From Janthinobacterium sp. PAMC25594 (GTDB lineage: Bacteria; Pseudomonadota; Gammaproteobacteria; Burkholderiales; Burkholderiaceae_D), in NCBI RefSeq assembly GCF_019443505.1, contig NZ_CP080377.1, positions 5,766,001 to 5,830,000 of the forward strand: a DNA stretch of 64,000 nucleotides. Reading direction: 5' to 3'. The position numbers and the translations under genes are program-made. The notes beneath the pieces were generated by a model. That model did no database searches. It had not been told where the DNA came from and saw nothing but the letters and a program-made list of their open reading frames with translations. Position 1 is the first letter of the stretch. Each line of letters begins with the position of its first letter. This document shows positions 48,573 to 58,282 of the stretch, piece after piece.

Positions 48573-49199
48573 GTGCTTGACCCTATTCACTTTTATGAAC
48601 CTGCGCAGGGCCATGGCCTGCCGCACGATCCCTTCAATGCCATCGTGGGGCCGCGTCCTATCGGCTGGATCGCCACGCGCAGCAGCGCAGGCGTGCTCAA
48701 TCTGGCACCGTACAGTTTTTTCAATGCGTTCAATTACACGCCGCCGCTGATCGGTTTTTCCAGCATCGGCCGCAAGGATACCTTGCGCAATATCGAGCAG
48801 ACGGGTGAATTCGTGTGGAACCTGGCGACGCGTCCGCTGGCCGCGGCGATGAATGCCAGCTGCGCGCCGGCGCCGCCCGAGGTCGACGAATTTGCGCTGG
48901 CCGGCCTGACGCCGGCCGCCTCGCGCATCGTCAAGGTGCCCCGCGTGGCCGAGAGTCCCGTGTCCTTCGAATGCCGGCGCACGCAGATCATCGAGCTGCA
49001 AGGATTGAATGGGGAGGGTGTCGGCAGCTGGCTGGTGCTGGGGGAAGTGGTGGGCGTGCACATCGCGCGCCACCTGTTGACCGATGGCGTGTACGACACG
49101 GCCGCCGCCGCGCCGATATTACGCGGCGGTGGTCCGGCCGATTATTTCGAGATCGGACCGGACAGCCTGTTTCACATGCGACGGCCAGTCTGGCCATAG
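48573..49199 (+). CDS. Flavin reductase-like domain protein
   Basis: The 208-residue protein has the FMN-binding flavin-reductase-like domain: PFNAIVGPRPIGWIATRSSAG, NLAPYSFFNAFNYTPPLIGFSS and FVWNLAT. It is likely an FMN-dependent oxidoreductase or a NADH:flavin reductase. The GTG at 48573 has AGGA 6 bases upstream; a TTG 18 bases upstream lacks one. Its 3' end overlaps the convergent AraC gene by 28 bases. Confidence 0.87.
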   Translation: MLDPIHFYEPAQGHGLPHDPFNAIVGPRPIGWIATRSSAGVLNLAPYSFFNAFNYTPPLIGFSSIGRKDTLRNIEQTGEFVWNLATRPLAAAMNASCAPAPPEVDEFALAGLTPAASRIVKVPRVAESPVSFECRRTQIIELQGLNGEGVGSWLVLGEVVGVHIARHLLTDGVYDTAAAAPILRGGGPADYFEIGPDSLFHMRRPVWP

Positions 49200-50038
49200 G
49201 CGACTGTCGCCAGCTGCGAGCGGCGATAGTCGAGCGGCGTGCTGCCTACCAGTTCCGTAAAACTGCGGCTGAAATGGGCCTGGTCAAAAAAGCCCAGTGC
49301 ATGCGCCAGGCTGGCCAGGTCGGGCGCATCGGGCTGTGCCAGGCGCCAGATCGCCTCCTGCAGGCGGTAGCGCTGGATCACCCATTTCGGCGGCACGCCC
49401 ACGTAGTTGGCGAACAGGCGCTGCAGCCGGCGTTCGCCAATGGCCATGGTTTCGCACAGCTGCGCCACGCTCGCCGGACCGTTGTGGGCCGCCGCCGCCG
49501 CGGTCAGCCTGGCGGCCAGCAGGGCGGCGTCATCGACCTGCGGCAGTCTTGCCAGCAGCAGTGCCTGTGCCTGCGCCACCATGGCCAGATCGTCGGACTC
49601 GCCTAATATCCGCGCCTCGGCCTGTGCTGCCGGCATGCCCAGCAGCGCATCAGCGGCGATGGTCGTGTCGGTGAAGGTCGACAGTGGCTGCGTGATGAAC
49701 GGGCGCAGGCCGCCTGGCGCGAAACGCACGCCCAATACTTTGCCGGCACCGGTCAACGGCCTGTCAAAGGCGCCGCGCACCACGCCATGGATGGCGCTGC
49801 GCCCAAGGTCGAATACCAGGTGGGCATTCGGGTAGGGCAGCACGCGCTGCGTCTCCGGTGCGCGGCCCCGCCGGTCCCATTCGACCACCCAGAAGTAGTC
49901 GACAAACGGCGCCAGCGCGGCAGCCGGTGGATAGGTTGCCAGGCGTATGCGGCGTGCCGCCGCCTGCGGGTCGACGATGCCTTTTGGCGCCTGGCCGCGC
50001 GCGGCGAGCAGATTCATCGTGCTGTCGGTTTTATCCAA
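49172..50038 (-). CDS. AraC-family transcriptional regulator
   Basis: The 288-residue protein has an N-terminal sensing domain of the DUF6597 type (PFVDYFWVVEWDRRGR, LPYPNAHLVFDLG) and a C-terminal AraC double HTH (VAQLCETMAIGERRLQRLFANYVG, LAHALGFFDQAHFSRSFTELVG). I use the TTG at 50038 because AGGAG lies 7 bases upstream; ATG 50017 has no Shine-Dalgarno. It is divergent from a DUF3224 gene, its likely target. Confidence 0.9.
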   Translation of the reverse strand: MDKTDSTMNLLAARGQAPKGIVDPQAAARRIRLATYPPAAALAPFVDYFWVVEWDRRGRAPETQRVLPYPNAHLVFDLGRSAIHGVVRGAFDRPLTGAGKVLGVRFAPGGLRPFITQPLSTFTDTTIAADALLGMPAAQAEARILGESDDLAMVAQAQALLLARLPQVDDAALLAARLTAAAAAHNGPASVAQLCETMAIGERRLQRLFANYVGVPPKWVIQRYRLQEAIWRLAQPDAPDLASLAHALGFFDQAHFSRSFTELVGSTPLDYRRSQLATVAYGQTGRRM

Positions 50039-50094
50039 TATTTATCTCCTGCGCGGCCTTAATCTGGCCCTCTCGCATTGATCGGAAGGGAATC

Positions 50095-50589
50095 ATGAAA
50101 TCACACAGTTTGTCGGGCCTGATGCTGGCCGCATGTTGTCTATCGGTGGCGCCAGCCGGCGCCGCCTCGTCTGCAGAGGGAGATCATCGCATGCACGCGC
50201 ACGCTACGGGAAGTTTTAGCATCAGCATGACGCCGGCCACGGCGTCGCAGCGCGCGGGGCGCACGACCTTGGGCAGGGTGCTGCTTGAGAAGGTGTATGC
50301 GGGCGACCTGGTCGCCACGGCCAAGGGCGAAATGCTCAATGCCGTGACGGACACCCAAGGCGCGGCCGGCTATGTCGCCATGGAAGCCATCACGGGCATC
50401 CTGCAAGGCAGGCAAGGCAGCTTCGTCGCGCAGCATGCGGGCACCATGGCCGACGGCAGGCAGCAGCTGAGCATCGTCATCGTGCCGCATTCCGGCACGG
50501 GGCAACTGGCGGGCATCAGCGGCACGCTGGCCATCCGCATTGAAAACGGCCAGCATTTCTATGACATCGATTACTCGCTGCCGGAGTAG
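50095..50589 (+). CDS. Secreted DUF3224 domain protein
   Basis: The 164-residue protein has a signal peptide (MKSHSLSGLMLAACCLSVAPAGAA; split for reading) and a DUF3224 domain (HATGSFSI...GRTTLGRVLLEKVYAGDLVA, GYVAMEAITGILQGRQGSFV, SIVIVPHSGTGQLAGISGTL). DUF3224 proteins resemble allene-oxide-cyclase-like barrels of unknown function. It is divergent from AraC and 57 bases away. ATG 50095 follows GGAAGGG. Confidence 0.85.
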   Translation: MKSHSLSGLMLAACCLSVAPAGAASSAEGDHRMHAHATGSFSISMTPATASQRAGRTTLGRVLLEKVYAGDLVATAKGEMLNAVTDTQGAAGYVAMEAITGILQGRQGSFVAQHAGTMADGRQQLSIVIVPHSGTGQLAGISGTLAIRIENGQHFYDIDYSLPE

Positions 50590-50670
50590 GGCAAACCCAT
50601 GGGCAGCAATCCTGTACTCGCTGGTACGGTCAAGCCACAGTTCAGGACTTCGTGCCGAGCGGCTTTTCAA

Positions 50671-50765
50671 GTAGGTCGGATTAGCGGCAAGGCCGCGTAA
50701 TCCGACACCACCACCAGCGCCAACAATGTTGTCGGATTACGGCCCGCAGGGCCTGATCCGACCTA
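50671..50765. repeat. Nested REP-like palindromic repeats
   Basis: The first hairpin pairs GTCGGATTA (50674-50682) with TAATCCGAC (50698-50706). The second pairs GTCGGAT (50731-50737) with ATCCGAC (50755-50761). GTAG at 50671 and CTAC at 50762 also make an outer inverted repeat. The sequence matches the repeat at 32661. Confidence 0.8.
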
Positions 50766-50780
50766 CGCATGGTGTGGTAT

Positions 50781-52868
<2,088 letters not shown>

Positions 52869-52979
52869 GTGAATCAGACCTTTGTTAGAATAGTGCTCTG
52901 CTGGCGGCCCTGGCGTTGTATTCGGGGCGCTGTCTACAACTCCGCTGTGAACCTGCTTCCAATCGAATCCAATCTTATC

Positions 52980-54194
52980 ATGACGAACCCAACTGTTTCT
53001 GCCAGTCTGTTTAGCGCCATCGAGATGGCCCCACGCGACCCGATCCTGGGCATCACCGAAGCATTTAACGCGGACCAGAATCCCGCCAAAATCAATCTGG
53101 GCGTTGGCGTCTATTATGACGACAACGGCAAGGTGCCTCTGTTAGCTTGCGTACGCAAGGCGGAAGCCATCCTGATCGAGCAGGCCGCCCCACGCACCTA
53201 TCTGCCGATCGAAGGCCTGGCTGCCTACGACAAGGCGGTGCAAGAACTCGTATTTGGCGCCGATAGCGCCGTTATTCAAGAGCGCCGTGCCGTGACCGTG
53301 CAAGCCATCGGCGGCACGGGCGCACTGAAGATCGGTGCCGACTTCCTGCAGCGCTTCGCGCCGGGTGCGCAAGTCTACATCAGCGACCCGAGCTGGGAAA
53401 ACCACCGCGCGCTGTTCGAAAGCGCCGGTTTCGTCGTGAATAACTACACGTACTACGATGCCGCCACCCATGGCGTGAACTTCGACGGCATGCTGGCCAG
53501 CCTGAACGCCATGCCAGCGGGCTCCATCGTCGTGCTGCACGCCTGCTGCCACAACCCGACCGGCGCCGACCTGAGCGTGGCCCAGTGGGATCAGATCATC
53601 AGCGTGGTCACGTCGCGCGGCCTGGTGCCGTTCCTGGACATGGCCTATCAAGGTTTCGCCAACGGCATCGCCGAAGACGGCGCCGTGGTGCGCCGCTTTG
53701 CCGACGCGGGCGGCCCGCTGCTGGTGTCGAACTCGTTCTCGAAATCGTTCTCGCTGTACGGTGAGCGCGTGGGCGCCCTGAGCGTCGTCGCCGCCAGCGC
53801 CGATGAGGCGGCCCGTTTGCTGTCGCAATTGAAACGCGTCGTGCGCACCAACTACTCGAACCCGCCAGTACACGGCGGCAAGGTGGTCGCCACCGTCCTG
53901 GCCACGCCGGAACTGCGCCAGCTGTGGGAAGAGGAACTGGCCGGCATGCGCGTGCGCATCCGTGAAATGCGCAATGCCTTCGTGGAAAAACTGAAGGTCA
54001 AGGCGCCGGGCCACGACTTTGAATTCGTGCGCCAGCAAATCGGCATGTTCTCGTACTCGGGTCTGACCAAGGAGCAGGTGGCGACCTTGCGCGAGCAATC
54101 GATCTACGCCGTCGACACGGGCCGTATCTGCGTGGCAGCGTTGAATTCGCGCAATATCGACATCGTCATTGACGCGATCGCCAAAGTGCTTTAA
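52980..54194 (+). CDS. tyrB: Aromatic/aspartate aminotransferase
   Basis: A PLP-dependent class I aminotransferase of the AspC/TyrB type: 404 residues with [37 protein letters not shown] and the PLP lysine K255 in [16 protein letters not shown]. It interconverts aspartate or aromatic amino acids with their keto acids; the preferred substrate is not evident. I chose ATG 52980 ([11 protein letters not shown]); an earlier in-frame ATG at 52869 adds 37 residues unlike the family. Confidence 0.95.
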   Translation: MTNPTVSASLFSAIEMAPRDPILGITEAFNADQNPAKINLGVGVYYDDNGKVPLLACVRKAEAILIEQAAPRTYLPIEGLAAYDKAVQELVFGADSAVIQERRAVTVQAIGGTGALKIGADFLQRFAPGAQVYISDPSWENHRALFESAGFVVNNYTYYDAATHGVNFDGMLASLNAMPAGSIVVLHACCHNPTGADLSVAQWDQIISVVTSRGLVPFLDMAYQGFANGIAEDGAVVRRFADAGGPLLVSNSFSKSFSLYGERVGALSVVAASADEAARLLSQLKRVVRTNYSNPPVHGGKVVATVLATPELRQLWEEELAGMRVRIREMRNAFVEKLKVKAPGHDFEFVRQQIGMFSYSGLTKEQVATLREQSIYAVDTGRICVAALNSRNIDIVIDAIAKVL

Positions 54195-54285
54195 GATCTT
54201 GCTTCTTCGGCGCTGCATGCAAGTGTGGCGCTGATGGCAGTGGAAAGTCGGCGATGGCCGTGTTTGTCGAGATGCAGTATGAGTC

Positions 54286-54314
54286 TTGCAAATACGAAAC
54301 AACCGACATATAAT
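54286..54314 (+). promoter_or_regulatory. Promoter of tRNA-Asn copy 1
   Basis: TTGCAA (54286-54291) and TATAAT (54309-54314) with a 17-base spacer, 11 bases before the tRNA. Confidence 0.75.
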
Positions 54315-54325
54315 ATTTCCTCTTT

Positions 54326-54401
54326 TCCCTGATAGCTCAGTTGGTAGAGCGACGGACTGTTAATCCGCAGGTCCCTGGTTCGAGTCCAGGTCGGGGAGCC
54401 A
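54326..54401 (+). tRNA. tRNA-Asn (GTT), copy 1
   Basis: 76 bases fold into a complete cloverleaf: acceptor TCCCTGA / TCGGGGA, D arm GCTC/GAGC, anticodon GTT at 54359-54361 in loop CTGTTAA, T arm CCTGG/CCAGG with TTCGAGT, discriminator G and an encoded CCA end. Confidence 0.97.
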
Positions 54402-54410
54402 GAATTCGAA

Positions 54411-54440
54411 AGGCCACGTTGAAAAACGTGGCCTTTTTTG
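54411..54440 (+). terminator. Terminator of tRNA-Asn copy 1
   Basis: GGCCACGTT (54412-54420), loop GAAA, AACGTGGCC (54425-54433), then T-run. Confidence 0.92.
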
Positions 54441-54496
54441 TTTTTGCGGCACCAGCGCGTGACTTGGGGCAAGATAAGATTTCCCCTATGGAAATC

Positions 54497-54525
54497 TGGA
54501 CAGCGCCAGGTTTGGCCTATATAAT
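54497..54525 (+). promoter_or_regulatory. Promoter of tRNA-Asn copy 2
   Basis: TGGACA (54497-54502) and TATAAT (54520-54525) with a 17-base spacer, 11 bases before the tRNA. Confidence 0.82.
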
Positions 54526-54536
54526 ACGGCCTCTTT

Positions 54537-54612
54537 TCCCTGATAGCTCAGTTGGTAGAGCGACGGACTGTTAATCCGCAGGTCCCTGGTTCGAGTCCAG
54601 GTCGGGGAGCCA
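54537..54612 (+). tRNA. tRNA-Asn (GTT), copy 2
   Basis: Identical to copy 1 over all 76 bases including the CCA end; anticodon GTT at 54570-54572. Confidence 0.97.
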
Positions 54613-54621
54613 GAATTCGGA

Positions 54622-54650
54622 AGGCCATGTTGAAAAACATGGCCTTTTTT
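54622..54650 (+). terminator. Terminator of tRNA-Asn copy 2
   Basis: GGCCATGTT (54623-54631), loop GAAA, AACATGGCC (54636-54644), T-run. It differs from the copy 1 terminator by a compensated base pair. Confidence 0.92.
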
Positions 54651-54735
54651 GTTTTCCGGCGCCGTCAGCAGGGCTGGCCGGTGCGTGATCGCGTTTTGCG
54701 CTATCCTGAATGCATCACTTCAGGAGCCCCTTCCC

Positions 54736-55062
54736 ATGACTTGTACCTCCGCCTTGCGCCACATCGTCCTGTGCGACTTTCTCGATGGCGTCACGTCCGC
54801 CAAACATGCCGAGCTCGTCTATGAGTTTTCCCAACTGAAACACCGCATTCCTGGCGTGCGGCAATTTGAATGGGGGCCGAACGTCAGCCCGGAAGGCCTC
54901 GATGATGGCTTTACCGATTGCTTTACCCTGACCTTCGACGATGCCGCTGCGCGCGACGTGTATCTGACCCATCCGGCCCACCTGGCCTTTGTCGAGCAGC
55001 TCAAGCCATGGCTGGGTCGCGTGCTGGTCTTTGACTACTATCCGCAAGAGCATCCCGGCTGA
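54736..55062 (+). CDS. Dabb family stress-responsive protein
   Basis: The 108-residue protein matches the Dabb (stress-responsive alpha-beta barrel) fold: RHIVLCDFLDGVTSAKHAEL, VRQFEWGPNVSPEGLDDGFTDCFTL (split for reading), DVYLTHPAHLAFVEQLKPW. Function unknown. It sits between tRNA-Asn copies 2 and 3. ATG 54736 has AGGAG 9 bases upstream. Confidence 0.87.
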   Translation: MTCTSALRHIVLCDFLDGVTSAKHAELVYEFSQLKHRIPGVRQFEWGPNVSPEGLDDGFTDCFTLTFDDAAARDVYLTHPAHLAFVEQLKPWLGRVLVFDYYPQEHPG

Positions 55063-55115
55063 CCGCAACCGGGCAGGGTGACGTCGGGAAAATGCACATT
55101 TTTCGGAGGGAAATC

Positions 55116-55144
55116 TGGACATCGTAAAATTTACCCTATAAAAT
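55116..55144 (+). promoter_or_regulatory. Promoter of tRNA-Asn copy 3
   Basis: TGGACA (55116-55121) and TAAAAT (55139-55144) with a 17-base spacer. The GAAATCTGGACA block is shared with the copy 2 promoter. Confidence 0.8.
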
Positions 55145-55155
55145 GCGGCCTCTTT

Positions 55156-55231
55156 TCCCTGATAGCTCAGTTGGTAGAGCGACGGACTGTTAATCCGCAG
55201 GTCCCTGGTTCGAGTCCAGGTCGGGGAGCCA
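55156..55231 (+). tRNA. tRNA-Asn (GTT), copy 3
   Basis: Identical to copies 1 and 2 over 76 bases; anticodon GTT at 55189-55191. Confidence 0.97.
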
Positions 55232-55247
55232 GAACATGTAGCAGCAG

Positions 55248-55280
55248 AAAGCCCAGCCTTGAACGGTTGGGCTTTTTGCG
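55248..55280 (+). terminator. Terminator of tRNA-Asn copy 3
   Basis: AAAGCCCAGCC (55248-55258), loop TTGAAC, GGTTGGGCTTT (55265-55275) then T. Its sequence is unrelated to the other two terminators. Confidence 0.9.
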
Positions 55281-55415
55281 TTTCGGGGTCCCATGAGGCG
55301 CCCGTGTCATCTGCCCTTGATCCGCCGCACGGAGGGCCAGGCATCCGGCGATAGACTAAAGGGGACAAGGCGTTGGCGGGTCTGTCATCGCCTTCAACTT
55401 CCTGGGGAGGCTGAC

Positions 55416-56126
55416 GTGGATGAAACTACAAGTGTTGGGTCGGCAACGATCGTGCTCGTGCATGGCGGTTTTGTCGACGGATCTGGCTGGGAAGGGGTCT
55501 ACCGGGTGCTGCGTGACGATGGCTGTCATGTTGCCATTGTGCAAAACCCGACGCTATCGCTGGCGGACGACGTGGCCGCGACCCGGCGGGTCATCGCCGC
55601 AGTGCCGGGTCCCGTGGTCCTGGTCGGTCATTCGTATGGTGGCGCCGTGGTCACGCAAGCGGGGAACGACCCCAGGGTCAAGGCATTGGTTTACATCGCG
55701 GCCTTCGTGCCGGACCAGGGCGAGTCTGTCGATTCCTTGCTGAAGCATGCCCCGCCTGGCGCGCCGGTGCCGCCGATCTTGCCGCCACGCGATGGTTTCC
55801 TGTTGCTCGACCAGAAAAAGTTTGCGGCCGCCTTCGCTGCCGATGTGCCCAGGGACAAGGCCGACTTCATGGCGGCATCGCAAGTGCCCTGGGGAATGGA
55901 TGCCTTGACCGGAGTGGTCAGCGCGCCAGCCTGGAGGAGCAAGCCCAACTGGTACCTGGTCGCGACCGCTGACAAGATGATTGCACCGGCGATGCAGCGC
56001 GAGATGGCCCAACGAGCGGGCTCGAAGGTGGTTGAAGTCGCCGGCAGCCATGCCATTTACATTTCGCAAGCCCATGCCGTGGCGTCGTTGATCCGCAAGG
56101 CCGCTGCGAGCATTGCCGACGACTAG
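55416..56126 (+). CDS. Alpha/beta hydrolase
   Basis: The 236-residue alpha/beta hydrolase has the oxyanion-hole motif VLVHGGFVDGSGW, the nucleophile elbow LVGHSYGG and the catalytic His in VAGSHAIYIS. It is most like small esterase/EstC-type hydrolases of unknown substrate. The GTG at 55416 has GGGGAGG 5 bases upstream; upstream in-frame codons from 55293 lack homology. Confidence 0.9.
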   Translation: MDETTSVGSATIVLVHGGFVDGSGWEGVYRVLRDDGCHVAIVQNPTLSLADDVAATRRVIAAVPGPVVLVGHSYGGAVVTQAGNDPRVKALVYIAAFVPDQGESVDSLLKHAPPGAPVPPILPPRDGFLLLDQKKFAAAFAADVPRDKADFMAASQVPWGMDALTGVVSAPAWRSKPNWYLVATADKMIAPAMQREMAQRAGSKVVEVAGSHAIYISQAHAVASLIRKAAASIADD

Positions 56127-56147
56127 GCCAGGCTACGGGGCGTTGCA

Positions 56148-57128
56148 TCAGGACTTGGCAGCCGCATCCAATGTCTGGATGATGGCTTCTTGAAACTTTG
56201 CCGGTTCATCCTGGTGTATCTGATGCCCGGAATGGTCAAAGAAAAACAGCCCCTTCTTTGGCGCCTTCAACGCCTCGAAATATGCTTGCGTGATCCTGGT
56301 CGAGGTCTGGATATCGTTTTTGCCGACGAAGAAATACACGGGGCAGTCAACGCTCTTCAAGGTCCTGGGCAAATCAATGTTCATGACCTCGTTCCAGACT
56401 GGCGACCAGGTCTTTGACCATTGCAGAAAGCCCGTCTTGAAACCCGCACTCGTTGCAAATTCCTTGCCATCCTTGTAAAAAAGCCATTTCCTCAAATAAA
56501 ACATGCTTTCGTCACTGGTAAACGGGAAACTGATGCTGCCCAGTTCCTGGCTGGCGAGGGCATTGTCCTTGAAGTGGATTTTCAAGGCTTGCAGCAATTC
56601 TTTCTCGCTTTCCAGCTGGCTCACGACAGGATTGGAAGCGAAATAGGCATGCAGCAATTCCGGATGATGCTTGACGATGTAAAAGCCCAGGACGTTGCCC
56701 CAGGAACTGCCCAGCAAGTATATTTTTTCCTGTTTTAATTCTTTGCGCAGGAATTGGATGACTTGATACGTGTCCTGCTCCATCTGTTCCACGGATGGCT
56801 GCGTGGGCGACGGATTCAGTTTCAAGGTTTTGCCCGCGTCCCGCTGATCCCATTGCACAATCGTAAATCTGCTTTTCAACACATTGCTAAAGGCATCCGC
56901 CCCCTTGATCATCGAGCTTCCCGGGCCGCCCGATAAAAACAGCAGGACGGGTTTGTTCGCGTCGTCCGTCTTGATTTCCACCACTTGCTTGATGCCACCG
57001 ATGTCGGGTGTCAGGGTGGTGGTGACTTCGGCGGAAACGGGTTTCGCTTCTGTCATGGCTTGCGCCTGGCATGCGTAGAAGGGAATCAGGGCGGTGAGTA
57101 ACACTGCCAATGTCATTTTTTTTATCAT
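56148..57128 (-). CDS. Secreted alpha/beta hydrolase, prolyl-aminopeptidase-like
   Basis: The 326-residue protein has a signal peptide (MIKKMTLAVLLTALIPFYAC, ending at CQAQA), then an alpha/beta hydrolase with LFLSGGPGSSM, QWDQRDAGKT, the Ser elbow LLGSSWGN and the His in DHSGHQIHQDEP. GGPG and DQRGxG-like motifs place it near proline iminopeptidases; here DQRDAG replaces DQRGCG. The gene is noticeably AT-richer and less Janthinobacterium-like in codon use than its neighbours, suggesting recent gain. The ATG at 57128 is chosen; upstream frame codons are not signal-like. Confidence 0.85.
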   Translation of the reverse strand: MIKKMTLAVLLTALIPFYACQAQAMTEAKPVSAEVTTTLTPDIGGIKQVVEIKTDDANKPVLLFLSGGPGSSMIKGADAFSNVLKSRFTIVQWDQRDAGKTLKLNPSPTQPSVEQMEQDTYQVIQFLRKELKQEKIYLLGSSWGNVLGFYIVKHHPELLHAYFASNPVVSQLESEKELLQALKIHFKDNALASQELGSISFPFTSDESMFYLRKWLFYKDGKEFATSAGFKTGFLQWSKTWSPVWNEVMNIDLPRTLKSVDCPVYFFVGKNDIQTSTRITQAYFEALKAPKKGLFFFDHSGHQIHQDEPAKFQEAIIQTLDAAAKS

Positions 57129-57444
57129 GATGTGAGGGTCAGTTTCAGGTTGCTTGCAAGGGCGCCGCATTGCACGCCGCAGTTGAACAGCTATATATCG
57201 CATGGCCTCGTCGATATGCCTCCTTGTCAGAAACTTGGATTCATGGAAATTGACCTTGCCCGGAAGGGGTGGAAAAGCGGCAAGGCGTGCATCGGTGCTC
57301 CGGTAGGTTGTGCGGATGGTGAAGGATAGTTGCAAATAAACAGGCGTCTATTTGTTTGCCATGCTGCCAAGTTTTCCGCGTCCTTGCAATCATTTCCAGG
57401 AAGCCGCAGGCATTCTGTCTTTATCCCGCGCCATGACGCCTGCG

Positions 57445-57461
57445 TGGAACGCCGGGTTCCA
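57445..57461. promoter_or_regulatory. Upstream operator-like dyad
   Basis: TGGAAC-N5-GTTCCA carries the same half-sites as the downstream operator but with a 5-base instead of a 2-base spacer, about 97 bases upstream centre to centre. Confidence 0.4.
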
Positions 57462-57511
57462 TGCAGAATCAAGGCAACAATCAAAGATCAAGTCCCAGTC
57501 CGAATGCTCCA

Positions 57512-57541
57512 TTGGCAAACAATTTATTTCTGTAGGATAAT
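57512..57541 (+). promoter_or_regulatory. Promoter of the dehydrogenase operon
   Basis: TTGGCA (57512-57517) and GATAAT (57536-57541) with an 18-base spacer. The operator directly follows. Confidence 0.55.
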
Positions 57542-57543
57542 GG

Positions 57544-57557
57544 TGGAACCGGTTCCA
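57544..57557. promoter_or_regulatory. LacI/PtxS-type operator
   Basis: TGGAACCGGTTCCA is a perfect 14-base palindrome with the central ACCGGT typical of LacI-family operators. It closely resembles the TGAAACCGGTTTCA site of PtxS, the 2-ketogluconate repressor of Pseudomonas. It covers the expected transcription start of the dehydrogenase operon, so repression is likely. Confidence 0.7.
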
Positions 57558-57622
57558 TATGCGTAAATGCAATGTAACGCAATCATCCAAGTCAACAAAA
57601 CAACAAGTCTTGCGGGAGTCTC

Positions 57623-58282
57623 ATGAACCATCCAGGCAGCGAACCATCTGCAACATCCGATTCATCCCTTCCCCGCATCAGCCGCCGCCACGCCCTGATC
57701 GGCCTGGCCGCCTTGCTGGCGCAGGCCGGTTTCTGGAGCAATCCCCTGTCCGCCGCCATGCCGGCGCCGGCCAGCGCTGCGGCGACGGGCCTGGCGCCGG
57801 CCACCATGCTGTTCTACACCTTGTCGCAAACCATCACGGGCCACCGCGATTTGTCCGCCGCGACGGCGGCGCGCATCGAGCAAGCCATGCGCAGCAACGT
57901 GCCTGGCTTTGCCGATCATTTGCCACGGCTGGGTGCGCTGCTCGTCACGGGCCAGGAAGCCACGGCGCTGCTGGCGGCCGCCACCGCCGCGGACGCCGGC
58001 CTGCGCGAGCTGGCGCTGGCCATCGTCGCCGCCTGGTACACGGGCACCGTCGCCGGCAACGCGGCGCAGGGCACGAAGTCCATCGTCGTCGCGTATGCGG
58101 AAGCGTTGATGTACCGCACGGTGGCCGATGGCCAGGTTGTGCCCACCTATTGCAACTATGGCCCCCTGTGGTGGCTGAAGGCGCCGCCGGCCGTGCGCGT
58201 CTCCGCGCCCGTGGCGCCAAAACCCGTACCGGCCCCGGCCACCACCGGCACTCCCGAACCGAAAGGCAAGCAAGCAAAATGA
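57623..58282 (+). CDS. FAD-dependent sugar-acid dehydrogenase, small (Tat) subunit
   Basis: The 219-residue protein has a twin-arginine signal (ISRRHALIGLAALLAQAG) and a domain like the small subunit of membrane FAD sorbitol/gluconate dehydrogenases (SQTITGHRDLSAATAARIEQAM, AAWYTGTVAGNAAQGTKSIVV, then PTYCNYGPLWWLKAPP). The Tat signal would export it together with the folded large subunit. Its 3' end overlaps the GMC gene by 4 bases. GGGAG upstream fixes ATG 57623. Confidence 0.85.
   Translation: MNHPGSEPSATSDSSLPRISRRHALIGLAALLAQAGFWSNPLSAAMPAPASAAATGLAPATMLFYTLSQTITGHRDLSAATAARIEQAMRSNVPGFADHLPRLGALLVTGQEATALLAAATAADAGLRELALAIVAAWYTGTVAGNAAQGTKSIVVAYAEALMYRTVADGQVVPTYCNYGPLWWLKAPPAVRVSAPVAPKPVPAPATTGTPEPKGKQAK

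Larger units (their letters stand above)
57129..57622. other. 494-base divergent intergenic region
   Basis: Between the secreted hydrolase and the dehydrogenase operon I see two TGGAAC/GTTCCA dyads and a sigma70-like promoter on the right side, all listed separately. The left 300 bases show no gene, hairpin or promoter I can support. Confidence 0.6.

Noticed and set aside
54326..55231. A tRNA-linked integrated element between the tRNA-Asn copies
   Set aside because: The DNA between copies holds only promoters, terminators and one small Dabb gene; no integrase or partial tRNA repeat (att site) is present.
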